The notes beneath the pieces were generated by a model, which did no database searches, was not told the origin of the DNA, and saw only the letters and a list, made by a program, of their open reading frames with translations. A stretch of DNA of 64,000 nucleotides from Chionoecetes opilio (taxonomy: Eukaryota; Arthropoda; Malacostraca; Decapoda; Majidae), in assembly GCA_016584305.1 (NCBI GenBank), contig JACEEZ010001812.1:124001-188000 (forward strand), in the 5' to 3' direction. The position numbers and the translations under genes are program-made. Shown piece by piece: positions 10,296 to 21,224 of the stretch; the stretch's first letter is position 1, and each line of letters begins with the position of its first letter.

Positions 10296-10325
10296 TGTTG
10301 TTGTTTTTTCATCACCAATTCCTAG

Positions 10326-10419
10326 GGTCACCATTTACATTGATAACAATGTATCTCCATCAGAAAAAGCACTAAAACTTGGCCAGGAAATAATAATCAG
10401 TGTCTCAGAAACCAGGGAA
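10326..10419 (+). CDS. MYND-finger gene, candidate exon c
   Basis: Follows a long pyrimidine tract ending TTCATCACCAATTCCTAG. The first base completes the AA overhang of exon b. The frame then reads VTIYIDNNVSPSEKALKLGQ, EIIISVSETRE and stops at a weak donor (GAA|GTGACG), leaving phase 0. Phase compatibility on both sides supports it, but the donor is poor and no domain is recognised. An alternative is that exon b splices to another exon I have not seen. Confidence 0.35.
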
Positions 10420-10539
10420 GTGACGGAATTGTACAAAAACAAGTGTGCCTCGCCACTCCCCGCATTCGTCAGACCGCCAGCCTCCGAGTGGTCCAATCCG
10501 CTCTGCCCGCCCTGCCGGGAGGATTATTACCCTAACTGA

Positions 10540-11060
10540 ACCTAAAGCCCCTTTCACATATTCCATAATCGAAGCTCGATAATTAGCAAATTAAGCAAAT
10601 TTAATTATTGGCACTAACGTGAAATTTAATGATAAACGCCAACCACGATAGCCTCATAACAATGTCACGCTGACTGTAAGTATGCGTCATGACGGTCGTA
10701 AGATGGTCATTATGAAGTCATGATAGCTATACGACTAAGTCACGAATAGAAAAGGACGGTTATTTTGTCGTCACGATAAAGTCACGATAACCATGATAGT
10801 GCCATGACGGTGCTATGAACGTATCACGATATCGTCAAGAGCTATAGCAACATGCCCCACACGGAGGTGGGTGTTGGTGATAGAGAAGGGGGAGGATATG
10901 GGGGAGGAAATGAGAGGAGGGGGGTTGGTGATGAAGAAGGGGGGGATGTAGGTGGGGAAACGAGGGAGGGGGCTGGTGATAGAGAAGGTAGGGTGGGGGC
11001 GAAACAGGGGGGGATGTGGGTGGAAAAACAGGGGTGGGTGGTGGTGATTAAGGGCTATAC
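10540..11060. other. Non-genic: palindromic AT/ACGA-rich and G-rich blocks
   Basis: 10545-10850 starts AAGCCCCTTTCACATATTCC and is dense in short dyads such as GTCACGATAA and CATGATAG; it may be a decayed hAT-type MITE. 10867-11040 is a G-rich purine tract (GGGGGAGGATATGGGGGAGG and relatives). No gene is seen. Confidence 0.4.
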
Positions 11061-11643
11061 TCAAGAATACTCTTCAAGTTCCGGCCAGTGGATTTTGCCG
11101 ACCGTCGTAACCTCACGCGTGGGATATACAAGAATTGTCGTCAACTGCCCGGCGGATGGAGAGATGTGGAGACGTAGCAACACAAGCGAGTCCAAGGCAG
11201 CATCATTATTTTGAATATTTTACACAAATCTAATTCTCTTACCAGCCAAATTTATCATTTCTGCCATTGAAATTATAGCTTTTTAGTGTTCGCCACTTGT
11301 CTGAGGCATTGATGTATAAAAAATGGGCCTGAGTGATGTTTGTGAGTACATTTGAACGTTCCGCCACCAGACAATGAATAACCCGGTGGTGGTGGTCGCC
11401 ATGGCCTCCTCACCAGCTATCACAACCATATAAGGCCTCCTGCACCTAATTTGACCTTAACTATGACATGTGGGCATTCACAGTGTATGTATGTTACTCT
11501 CGGTTATGTTGAAAACTCGCCGAATACTCGAAAATATGAGGGAAATAAGGGAATACTCGAAAAACTCGAAATATGAGGGAAATAAGGGCAGAGCGTAGTG
11601 CATGGACAAAGCAACCCGTCAAGTATACATGGTGATTCTTGTA

Positions 11644-12292
11644 CACTAAAACCCTTATAACTCGGCATTGTATAACTCGGAATTTGATATAACTTGGGAA
11701 GGCAAAGACAGTCAGCAAAAAATGATGTATCTCGGTTTCAATTTTTTTTTTTTTTTTGTGCCTGTAGGCAGTGACCTCCAGGGGTGGAATGATAGGCCCT
11801 GGAGGCTCACTTGAGGGCTGTGATGGCTGGCCCTCGCCCGTGGTGGTGCAGGCAGGATTGTCATAGTGACGCCTGTGATTAGAGGCTCATGCCGCCCCCC
11901 TGTGTCCTCCGATGCACTCGTAATCGAAGGTAGAGTTAATGGACAGGGCATGTGGGTGTTCTTAGGCCACTAGACGGTGCAGAAAGATTTTGAGTGGATT
12001 TATGGGTCTCACTCGGGATCGAACTCGGGTCTTCGAGAACGCCACCTGGTGACGCTAACCACTCTGCTACTGCCTCCCCTAAACTGCATCTCTTGGTTTT
12101 CACTCGGCATATCATGCCCTCACAACCTCTTGTGTGAACATGTAAACAGAAAGTCGGCAAAATTATTATTATTATTTTTTTTTTTTTTTTTTTTTTCCCC
12201 ATATCAAAGGAGGGCATTTGCATAATTCGGCATATTGAATAACTCGGCAAGGGCCAGAGCCCCTATCGTGCCGAGTTATAAGGGTTTTAGTG
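11644..12292 (+). mobile_element. Family A transposon copy 2 (non-autonomous)
   Basis: TIRs CACTAAAACCCTTATAACTC and its inverse, flanked by TA on both sides. About 650 bp, opposite in orientation to copy 1. It contains no transposase. The interior is almost entirely a minus-strand SINE (11743-12080), with linker sequences (CACTCGGCATATCATGCCCT) shared with copy 1. Confidence 0.85.
11743..12080 (-). mobile_element. tRNA-derived SINE nested in transposon A copy 2
   Basis: Minus strand: GGGGAGGCAGTAGCAGAGTGG head with A box, B box GAGTTCGATCC, the standard body, the end CACTGCCTACAGGCAC and an A-tail (T-run 11743-11758). Nearly full length. The flanks CAAGAGATGCAGTTTAGGGG match those of the SINE in copy 1, so both derive from one ancestral insertion. 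Confidence 0.85.
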
Positions 12293-12404
12293 TATGTTGC
12301 CGCGCGGTGCAACGGATCGCAAAAAATTCTTGAATATAGCCCTAAGAAAGGGGGGGGGGGAAATAGGGATGAAGGCGGGCATAACGGTTTATTATCGTCA
12401 TGAT

Positions 12405-12727
12405 AGACATAAGCCCCTTTACACACATTCAAGAGTAGCGCGCCGAGTAGCACCGAATCCCACCTCGGCATCTGCCCATGGAGAAAAGGCTCCGACACTG
12501 TTTTAACGGTCGTTTTTCATGTACCTACTCACGAATTAGTACGAGTTGGTACGAATTCGCTAAGAGTTAGCACACATAGTTACGATTGATTACGAGTGTC
12601 TCCACGAATCTCTACGAGTCACTACGAATTGGCTGAAATTTCAATTTTTTAATGACAAGCTGCTTACGAGTCGTGCACGAGTGGCTACGAGTGGCTACGA
12701 CAATACAAGAGTTTGCTACGAGTATGT
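12405..12727. mobile_element. Possible hAT-type MITE fragment rich in TACGAGT
   Basis: Starts AAGCCCCTTTACACACATTC, resembling 10545, and then carries many copies of TACGAGT or TACGAAT. It is interrupted at 12727 by transposon A copy 3. The opposite terminal repeat was not found, so the assignment is tentative. Confidence 0.3.
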
Positions 12728-12728
12728 A

Positions 12729-13302
12729 CAGTAAAAGCCTTATAACTCGGCACGATAGGGGCTCTGGCCCTTGCCGAGTTATTCAATGTGCCGAGTTATG
12801 CAATGTCCTCCTCTGATATGGGTTAAAAAAAAAAAAAAAAAAAAATACAGTACTGTAATAGCATAAAAACTACACTTATAAATGAACGGGTAGCAGCAGG
12901 CATGTAATCCAAGGAGAGGGGAGCCTTGTTGTAACTTGTAACATGTAGAAGATGTTAGGGGGACTCAGTCGCATTTTAACACTGGTATCACTTGAATCAC
13001 TTTATAATCACAACTCTGTACTGTATTGTATACAGTACTGTACCTGTACAACTTAATTTTACATCACTTGAGCACTTAGTTACTGCAACACTATGCCTTG
13101 TCCATTAACTCTACCTTCGACTGCGAGTGCATGGGAGGACACAGGGGGCGGCATGAGCCTCTAATCACAGGCATCACTATAAGAATCCTGCCTGCGCCAC
13201 CACGGGCGAGGACCAACCATCACAGCCCTCGAGTGAGCCTCCAGGGCCTGCCATCCCACCCATGGAGCTCACTACACGCACTATAGGCATAGTGGGAAGA
13301 AG

Positions 13303-13349
<47 letters not shown>

Positions 13350-13416
13350 GTCTTTGCCATGCCGAGTTATATCAAATTCCGAGTTATACAGTGCCGAGTT
13401 ATAAGGGGTTTTACTG
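12729..13416 (-). mobile_element. Family A transposon copy 3 (non-autonomous)
   Basis: TIRs CAGTAAAAGCCTTATAACTC and the inverse of CAGTAAAACCCCTTATAACT, flanked by TA. It keeps short pieces of the autonomous copy (GCATAAAAACTACACTT) around internal deletions. It also contains a SINE body without the tRNA head (13094-13278) and a long A-run (about 13304-13345). Confidence 0.85.
13094..13278 (+). mobile_element. Headless tRNA-derived SINE body in transposon A copy 3
   Basis: CCTTGTCCATTAACTCTACC through CCTGCCATCCCACCCATGGA and a terminal CTATAGGCATAGTG, matching the SINE body. The promoter-bearing head is deleted. Confidence 0.8.
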
Positions 13417-13507
13417 TACAACCCACCCACGAGTGCGAGATGAGGGAGCATCCACCAGATATTGTCAGGCAAGAATCCAAACATTATCTCCTCCTCCCAC
13501 CTTCTCC

Positions 13508-14520
13508 AGCAGTAAGAACATAAGAAAATAAGGAAGCTACAAGAGGCCACGAGACCTACACGTGGTAGTTCCTGTTACATAACACTACCTACATCCACCT
13601 TTCATCCCCACTCATGAATATATTCAGCCTCCTTTCAAAGCCCCCTATTGACTCTGCATAGACCACCTGATGACTGAGTCCATTCCAATCATTTACCACC
13701 CTATTTGTGAACCAATTTCTGCCTATTTCCATTTTAAATCTATGCTTTTCAGCTTGAATCCGTTACTTCTTGTTCTACCCTGATTACTAGCAGTAAGAAC
13801 TTTTCCTACATCTCCTTTATTGTATCTCTTTAACCACTTAAAAACTCTTATCAGATCGCCCCTTATCTACGCCTCTCGAGTGAGTGTAAATTTAATAGCT
13901 TCAATCTCTTCTCATAACTAAAGTTACGCATCCCCTGTATAAAATGATCCATCGTATGGTCATCCTTCTCTGCACTGATTCTAACAAGGCTATATCCATC
14001 CTGTAATACGGAGACCAAAACTGAACTGCATAGTCTAGGTGAGGTCTGACTAGAAGCCAAATAAAGCTTTAGAATAACATCAGCACGTCTACTTTTAACA
14101 CTCCTGGTAATGAATCCTTACACCCTATTAGCTTGATTTCTAGCCTCAATACATAGATTCCTAGGACGGAGGTCTGAGCTTACCTGCACTCCCAGTTCTT
14201 TCTCACATTCTGATCTTTTCAGTGATACATTTCGTATAGTGTACCTATTACCAGGATTTTTTCTACCAAAATTAATTACTCTACACTTATCAATATTTAA
14301 TTCCATCTACCACCTGACTACCCACTCATTTAATTTATCTAAGTCTCCTTGCAATATGTTTACATCAGACTGATCTAATAATCCCACCTACCTTAGTATC
14401 AGCAAACTTGCTGATATCACTGATAATCCCACTATCTAAGTTGTTGATGTAAATATAAAATATTAAAGAACCCAAAACAGACCCTTGTGGCACCCCACTT
14501 GTTACCAATGGCCATCCTTA
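13508..14520 (-). pseudogene. LINE ORF2 remnant with 3' end
   Basis: Minus strand shows GVPQGSVLGSLIFYIYINNL (about 14495-14440), a catalytic-loop relic ISDISKFADTKV (one residue short of ADDT), NIDKCRVINFGRKNPGNRY, CEKELGVQVSSDLRP (14300-14130), and [20 protein letters not shown] (about 13920-13863). The 3' part runs through GTCTCGTGGCCTCTTGTAGC and ends in CTTATGTTCTT. Multiple frameshifts and the lost D make it inactive. Block order fits a CR1/L2-like LINE, distinct from the 6.1-8.4 kb family. Confidence 0.8.
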
Positions 14521-14569
14521 ACCGGAAATTGGAATTACTGAAGCTTGAGGTGGACCTTGAATATGTTTT

Positions 14570-14640
14570 TGGCCTGAGCTACACTCGTATGGCCCCGTCT
14601 CAATAACTACATTCTCAACTTGCTTCCTTAGTGCTTAGTT
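14570..14640 (-). mobile_element. tRNA-Val-type SINE tail fragment
   Basis: Reverse complement resembles 51095-51180 of the fuller copy: CTAAGCACTAAGGA..., ATGGAGACGGGGCCATACGA. Only the 3' tail is present. Confidence 0.55.
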
Positions 14641-15105
14641 CCTTTAGTGTTGACCGAAACTATCACCCCGGCAGGCTGGTCGGTAATGTATGTGTATTTA
14701 AGAAACTACGACATGTAGGTCTACAGGCCTCTTGTAGTTCCATATGTTTTGATATATAAGCACTTATTGAAAGATAATGCTTGATACATTGATTTAAAGG
14801 TTACATCACTACAAATTTTGGAAAATATACAGGCATAGGCCTACATCCCCATAATCATATAATTGAATTCAATTGCTTGAACAGCGAATTAGGTGAAAAT
14901 TCACGACACTCATATCATCAATTTCTTGTAGCTGTCCAACTTTGTCTACGTTCAAATTGAGCTACGACCAGTTTGTCAGAACCTAACGTGGTCAAAAGTC
15001 AGTGATAAGTCAGTGTCATAAGTCAGTGATTGTAATGTATTCTCTCGTTATACGATCGATTACGTTCCTGAAAACCCAGTCATAATATAGCGAGCCATCG
15101 TAGTA

Positions 15106-16283
15106 CACACAACCCTCATTTTCCCGGACCTCCATTTCCCGGATATTGGATTTGCCGGACAAAATCCGAGGTCCGGGGATATGTTAGAGTCCCGGACAAA
15201 TGCCTGGTCCAGTCCTTAAATCAACAAAGTTGTCCGGCGGTCCGAGCATCTCCTGTCACCCTTGGTCAGTGTCCGGGCCTCCCGCCAGGTGGCAGCATGG
15301 TCAGCAATCGTATTGTTTACATTTGGGCACAAGAAACACTCACGGTTCACCTGCACCGCCTCTGTTAGTCCCCAAACCCCCATGCCCCTGGTGCAGGAAC
15401 GTCTCTGAGACTATTGAACACTTTCTGCTGCCTCCCGCCAGGTGGCAGCATGCTCAACAATCGTATTGTTTACATTTGGGCACAAGAAACCCTCACGGTT
15501 CACCTGCACCGCCTACGTTAGTCCCCCGATCCCCACTGCCCCTGGTGCAGGAACGTCTCTGAGACTATTGAACACTTTCTGCTGCCTCCCGCTAGGTGGC
15601 AGCATGGTCGCGATCGTATTGTTTACATTTGGGCACAAGAAACACTCACGGTTCACCTGCACCGCCTCCGTTAGTCCCCCGACCCCCACTGCCCCTGGTG
15701 CAGGAACGTCTCTGAGACTATTGAACACTTTGCTGCGTGCACGCTTCCACCCACGTGGCAGTGCTCGCATCAACTCTTCACCAGACACTCGCGGCTGCTC
15801 CCCCCTCACCGCACTTCGCTGCCCCACCCCCACTGCCCCTGGGAAGCAGGCAACTAAGTCCTGTGATAGCATATGAGACTTCACCAGGGTCAGCGTTCAT
15901 CCCAACGTAGTGCTACCTAACAAACTCCCAACGTAACGTCGGCGGCGGCTGGCGTCCACCCCTCCCGGCAACACGCTGCCATCCGCCTCACCTGTGCCTT
16001 CCTGAGGAAGACAGGTCAACTACAGTGCCTGTGATAGCATCATAGGACATCACCAGGGCTCAAAGTGTTCCCCAAGAGATCCATGCAGCCCTAAAAACAA
16101 CAACAAAGTGACGTAAAAGTCTGCGGCGGGGTAGTTGATATTGGTGGTTGCCGGACAGTAAATACTAGAGTAGGATAAACGTCCGGGGGTGGGTAATGGC
16201 CTCGGACTTTTGCGATTCCCGGACGTTTGCGGTTCCCGGACCAGTGCTCCCCCCTATTAGTCCGGGAAAACGAGGTTTGTGTG
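15106..16283 (+). mobile_element. TA-flanked DNA transposon, family D copy 2
   Basis: Largest family D copy, about 1.18 kb. Ends CACACAACCCTCATTTTCCC and the inverse of CACACAAACCTCGTTTTCCC, bordered by TA. It holds three tandem roughly 153-bp units (15282 onward), then the captured LINE-like tail: GGCGGCGGCTGGCGTCCACC, CTTCCTGAGGAAGACAGGTC. The right part with GCGGGGTAGTTGATATTGG and CGTCCGGGGGTGGGTAATGG is shared by all copies. Confidence 0.85.
15282..15740 (+). repeat. Three tandem ~153-bp units with CTCF-like motifs
   Basis: Each unit runs from CCGCCAGGTGGCAGC through ATTGTTTACATTTGGGCACA, CACGGTTCACCTGCACCGCC, CCCCTGGTGCAGGAACGTCT and ACTATTGAACACTTTCTGCT. The motif starts at 15282, 15435 and 15589 (the last with a C-to-T change). 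Similar arrays are in family D copies 1 and 3. Confidence 0.85.
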
Positions 16284-16939
16284 TATATAGAATCTAACTC
16301 TCTTAGGTTTGATATCGAAGCACTAGAGATTGAAGACTGCTTAGAAGACTTCACGGATCACTCACGCGATTGAGTCATCATATAGCGAAGGAATACTGTA
16401 TTTAGCTTTGGAGACTTTGTGAGGGAGGGAGAGAGAGAGAGAGAGATTATAGTTTTTAAAGCGCCGCAACTGCGGGGTTATTGACGCCTGTGTGGGGAGG
16501 GAACGTTTGCATTACTCATGGGGGGTTCAGTACGTAACCCCCGCGATATTGTGGTCCCCAGTATCATGTCTCTGAACTTAGAATCCTCCATTTCTTGATA
16601 CAGGAAAAGGTTATGTTCTCATGATGATGTTAATGGGTGAATATCATAACTATTAGACATTTCCTAGTAAGGATATTGATAAAAGGGATTACTTGGGTAT
16701 CAAAATATTTTCTTGACATTTCTCATAGTTCATTTTATATTAGTAGTCATATTTCTGTTTCACAAACTACTGACATCTCACAGGAAATACACAATTCTCT
16801 TTAATATATTCAGCAACACTTATGAACCCGCAATTTTTTACTGATCAACCTTTCAAAGCTATACAGAATGCCACATTTGCAGATCATCCGAAGGTTTTCT
16901 GGTTCAAGTGAGGGAGGATGATGGTAACCAGTCTTGCAG

Positions 16940-17017
16940 CCCATAATGCTGGATTCCTTGATTCCCAGTGTGCCAACCCTAAACCCAGCACCTCCCATTA
17001 ATGAGGTCCAGAAAAAA
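16940..17017 (+). CDS. MYND-finger (DEAF1-like) gene, candidate exon d
   Basis: A 78-base exon, phase 0 to phase 0, between the acceptor AACCAGTCTTGCAG and the strong donor AAAAAA|GTAAGT. It encodes PIMLDSLIPSVPTLNPAPPI then NEVQKK, a hydrophobic/proline-rich linker. Its exit phase fits the MYND exon at 23089 exactly, placing QKK next to CVNC. No domain is recognised; support is splice-site quality and phase. Confidence 0.5.
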
Positions 17018-17436
17018 GTAAGTAATCCAAGACTTACATTTTCACCTTTATTTTCCAGTATGTGGCAGGATGACAGCTCTGACCCTATTTATTTAATAAT
17101 TTACTGTATGCGTTTGTGTATAGTTTGAGGTTTTGAGTCCATATTTTTAGGTTAGCTTATGAGTGTTTTATAGTTTTGGTAGGTTGGAATTGGTGTATGA
17201 TGGGAAGAGTTAGGAACAAGTTTTGGCTTTAGAAATGAAAAATATATACCACTAGCCGCAAAGCCGCCCTCCGGGCGGACTTTTTGGCTAGCTCCTGCGG
17301 AGGGCTATTGGTGGGCCTTTGGCCCACCACCTGTGTTTGGTGGGCCTTCGGCCCACCAAACACAGACTCTCCAGATAGCCCCTTCTAGCTTTCCTGAAAA
17401 TATGGATGTAGAAATGTATGTATTAACGCCAACCTA

Positions 17437-17690
17437 TTCACATCACCCCCAACCCATTCACTCACCCATTACCCATCACCCCCTACCCATTCACTCAGCC
17501 ATTACCCCCCACCCCCCACCCATTCACTCACCCATTATCCATCACCACACACCCATTCACTCACCCATTACCCATCACCCCCCATCTATTCCCTCACCCA
17601 TCACCCATTCACTCACCCATCACCCCACACCCATTACCCATCACCCCACCCATTCACTCACCCATTACCCATCACCCTACATCAAGCTTT
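17437..17690 (+). repeat. C-rich minisatellite
   Basis: Degenerate tandem array of CCCATTCACTCACCCATTAC followed by CCATCACC-type units, about 28 bp each with variants. The long plus-strand open frame across it is a product of the repeat. It lies in the intron before the MYND exon. Confidence 0.85.
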
Positions 17691-17869
17691 CCTCAATTCT
17701 CGCAACCCACTTTTTTTTTCACAATTCTCGCTAATAGGCTGCTAAAAAAAAAGAAAAAAAAAGTGATCGGATCATCTCATAAATAAACTTAAAATCTTCC
17801 CCTGCTCGAGCCGGTTCCAAAACTGTGCCATATGAGGGGATTCCGCCACAGGGGGCGGCACCTGGAGCG

Positions 17870-17872
<3 letters not shown>

Positions 17873-17930
<58 letters not shown>
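17873..17930. repeat. (AC)n microsatellite
   Basis: 29 uninterrupted AC dinucleotides. Confidence 0.95.
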
Positions 17931-17932
<2 letters not shown>

Positions 17933-18051
17933 TCGCTTATATTATTATAGATTTCTCATCAATAAATAATGAAAATGTAAAATATTTACCACTGTGTAAG
18001 GAACAATTGTGCAGGACCTTCAGCAGAGGACATTCACCAATATAGTAGGCC

Positions 18052-18440
18052 AGCTTTTTTTTATTATTATTATTTTTTTTTTACATCACAAAGAACTGTT
18101 CAAGGGCACAGAAAAAAGAGGTAACAGAAAGCCCACTTAGTTGCGAGTCTCTATAAAGAAGACAGTAAGAGAATAAAGAAATGGGGGGGTAGGCTAATTT
18201 AGTTCGGGAGGTGTCTTGTCACTCCTCTCTTGAAAAGATTTAAGTCGTAGGAAGGTGGAAACAGGAAGAGAGTTCCAGAGTTTACCAGTGAAAGGGATGA
18301 AAGAGTAAAGATACTGATCAACTCTTGCCTTAGGAAGATGGACAGAATAGGGATGAGATTGAGTAGAAAGTCTTGTGCAGCGAGGCCGCGGAAGGGGGGA
18401 GAGGCATGCAGTTAGCAAGTTAAAAAAAGCAGTGAACTTA
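18052..18440 (-). mobile_element. Jockey-like LINE 3' end fragment
   Basis: Same 3' end as the 6139-8383 element on the same strand: T-run, TTACATCACAAAGAACTG, then the ORF2 C-terminus FIPFTGKLWNSLPVSTF. It is truncated at about 18440 in the TACLSPLPRPRCTRLST block. Confidence 0.85.
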
Positions 18441-19287
18441 CATAATTATGCTTTCAGCAGTTTGCATCAAAGTTTCTAGCATAGGCTTACTTGTCATATC
18501 ATATACAGTATCACAATACCCATAGATCTACAAGAAAGCACCTGTAATATGAATGTTTTATTTTATTTTACACACTAATTATCCACCTCTACCTTACATT
18601 ATATATAATAATACACAACTCACCACCAGCTGTATAGTAAGTTATAGTATGGTAGTACAGGACGATTTCAAATTCGTAATATTTTTGCTGAGTTAGCGTA
18701 CTGTGGAAAGTAGGATGAAATCACAATGAAAACTATCAACTTTTGCATTTTATTGTTGTTCAAAAGATATTACCATAATAACCTTTTATGGTTTACAGTT
18801 AATAAAATACTCTTCCAGTAATATTGTATCCTACTTGACTTTAATAGATAATACTTGAATGAAAATGTATTAAGCATTTGCTGAAAATATCTGCGTTTCA
18901 GCAACGCTCAGTTGACAGACCTTGGAGCTTTTGCCGTGTTTTTTTCGTAATTAAGTTTTACATACCAGGTGTTGTTTCATCACTCTAATTTGTTGATCCA
19001 TTACCTTCAAAAACTTTGGTTGACCTGTACATGAGTCATGTCATAAATTTATAATTTCTACGTAAAAAAACAAGTTCTGACCTAGTAGTTTATATGATTA
19101 ATAGTACATTATGCAGCCTGTCGCCTGTCTAAGGCTAAAGACCCGTGCTACTCAATCTGAGATTTATATCTACACAACAAAGTAATGATGGTTCGTGATA
19201 GAACTGCTTTCCCAGCGAACACGCATCCAAATAAAATATAGGTTTAAACCTTTAGGAGTGGACATACATACATGTCGGAAACATGTA
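18441..19287. other. Intron/intergenic, no gene recognised
   Basis: AT-rich sequence inside the presumed last intron of the MYND gene. No repeat family or exon could be supported. Confidence 0.4.
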
Positions 19288-19406
19288 CAGGGAGGTCCCG
19301 AAGATACGAGCAGCTAGGTTCCACCTGTCATACTCGTAAGGCGAAATCTCGTATAATGAAACACATAACTAATGGTAAAATATAGGTTTGGTTCCAGGAC
19401 CCCATC

Positions 19407-19445
<39 letters not shown>

Positions 19446-20071
19446 CATGTTTTTCAAGCTAAAATAAACTATAGCAAACACAACAAACACACGGCATCTA
19501 TATTACCCACACTGTACTACCTATTCTGTAGAAAAAGCATTCTGAATGAGAAAATAGCACACAAAATAACATAACTGCACATTAATTAAACAAAAAACAT
19601 GCATAACAAGCAAAAAAGACGTTGTAATGTAGGGGACGCCTCGTGATACAAGAGAAGGTAGTGTAGCGGTCCCAAGGTTAGGGATGCACACTTGCTAATT
19701 ACCCCTGTCAGGCCGCGCCATATGCTTAATTACCCTTCAGGTCACGCCTTGCTAGGGGTGACCTGACTGCGGTCCCAAGGTTGGAGCCACACACCTGCTA
19801 ATTACCCCTAAGTGTCAGGCCGCGCCATATGCTTAATTACCCTTCAGGTCAAGGCTTGCTAGGGGTGACCTGACTGGGGTCAACCAAATCCCCCTTTGTC
19901 CAGCCCGGGAGTGGTAGGGCGCGCATGTTGAACTTGATAATTTTACTCACCCCAGTTTGAATGTCGTATCATTGGATTTTCGATCTCGTGTAATGAAAAT
20001 AGACCCTAATTTACACATCTCGTATCATCGGATTCTCGTATACCGAATGCTCGTATAACGGGATCTCCCTG
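19288..20071 (+). mobile_element. TA-flanked MITE, family F copy 1
   Basis: TIRs CAGGGAGGTCCCGAAGATAC and the inverse of CAGGGAGATCCCGTTATACG, bordered by TA. The termini carry repeated TACGAG motifs. Inside is a roughly 105-bp tandem duplication (GGTCACGCCTTGCTAGGGGT, CGCGCCATATGCTTAATTAC) and an A-run. No ORF. A second copy in opposite orientation lies at 55142-55913. Confidence 0.9.
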
Positions 20072-21224
20072 TATTGGCAACGGCAGCGACAAGGTAGGCA
20101 ACGAGTTGTTAACTTGTTACCAACACAGAGTTTCAAAAATGTTTGTACCACTATGTCGGCAATTTGTTGGTGGCTGTGGTGTGGACGCGGCAGTGTTGCG
20201 GCGCAGGTATCCGGGTAGGGACAGACACACAACAGTTGCATCAGGGCGGACTTACCCATCGCTTTGTCTATAATTTTTGGGATGGAGTGGACCCAGGAGC
20301 AAACTATTTGTTGATAGAATTATACCATTCGCACAGAGTATTATGAGACCCAACATATGTGAATTACAAGAATAGGATAAAAAGAGCAGATACGTATGGA
20401 CGGCCTTTTGGCTTCACCTATAATACCAACATATTACCGACATTATTAACAGTGTTGCCTACATTGTCTCAAATATGTATCTGAGATATCGACAGCGGTG
20501 ATGCCGGCAGTATTTCCGATATGTCGGAGGACATGTGCGGCCGCATCTTCTTTAGCTTATACATTTTGAAGAGAAAGTATTTATGTTATTATAAAAGCAA
20601 CATAAGTATGAAAATATATAGAGAAAAATACAGTTGAGAGAAGGGATGTGTAATAGTATGTAATGGAGTCGTCTTCAACCTGCCCACACAATCGAACAGA
20701 CCTTGATTTTAACTTTGATAAACACAGTTTAAAGATAACCCATGTAGTATGTAAAACCGGAGGTATTATGCACCAGAAGATACAAAATTTTAATACGAAT
20801 AAAATGAGAACAACCTGAAGTTTCCATGCCCTATTTTTGAAGACATATAATATCTTTCCTGAAATCTAAATTTTCAGGGCAGATCTGATGATGAGTATTA
20901 AAGATGGCTGCTTTAGAGGTGTTTAGCTACATCTTTGGGACGGCCATCAACCATTTTCGAGCACCTTAGGCATCATTACCCCTTCACGCCCAGATCTTTC
21001 CTTTGTTATAAAAAAATGTATGTTATCGAGACATATAATTACGAAAAGTCACCGAATATACCAAATTAGTTAGTTGACGAGGATACTAAACAGGTCATAT
21101 CTATAAAATATTGCTGATGTTCACTAAAAAACGTCTAATGGTACCCAAATTACAATGGAAATTATGTTCTGTGTCTCAAGGGGTTAAGGGGAGAAATGGT
21201 TGAGGATAGTGAATGATGGGTGTT
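20072..21224. other. Intron/intergenic, no gene recognised
   Basis: Unremarkable sequence between MITE F and the 83-bp minisatellite. No coding or repeat structure could be supported. Confidence 0.4.

Larger units (their letters stand above)
15036..16400. mobile_element. Possible pogo-like element interrupted by family D
   Basis: TGTATTCTCTCGTTATACGA at the left and the inverse of CAGTATTCCTTCGCTATA at the right resemble degenerate TIRs of one element. The family D copy at 15106-16283 would be inserted between them. The match is imperfect and the left end is poorly defined. Confidence 0.3.

Noticed and set aside
11712..12250. Protein-coding ORFs in the SINE
   Set aside because: Recurrent ORFs such as those with GRHEPLITG are translations of SINE copies (5344, 11712, 13098, 25694, 50020).
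15200..15884. Repetitive protein with GAGTSLRLLNTFCC motifs
   Set aside because: Off-frame translation of the tandem units in family D; the true captured frame is CPWCRNVSETIEHF.
17333..17734. 133-residue His/Pro-rich ORF
   Set aside because: Entirely produced by the CCCATTCACTCACC minisatellite.
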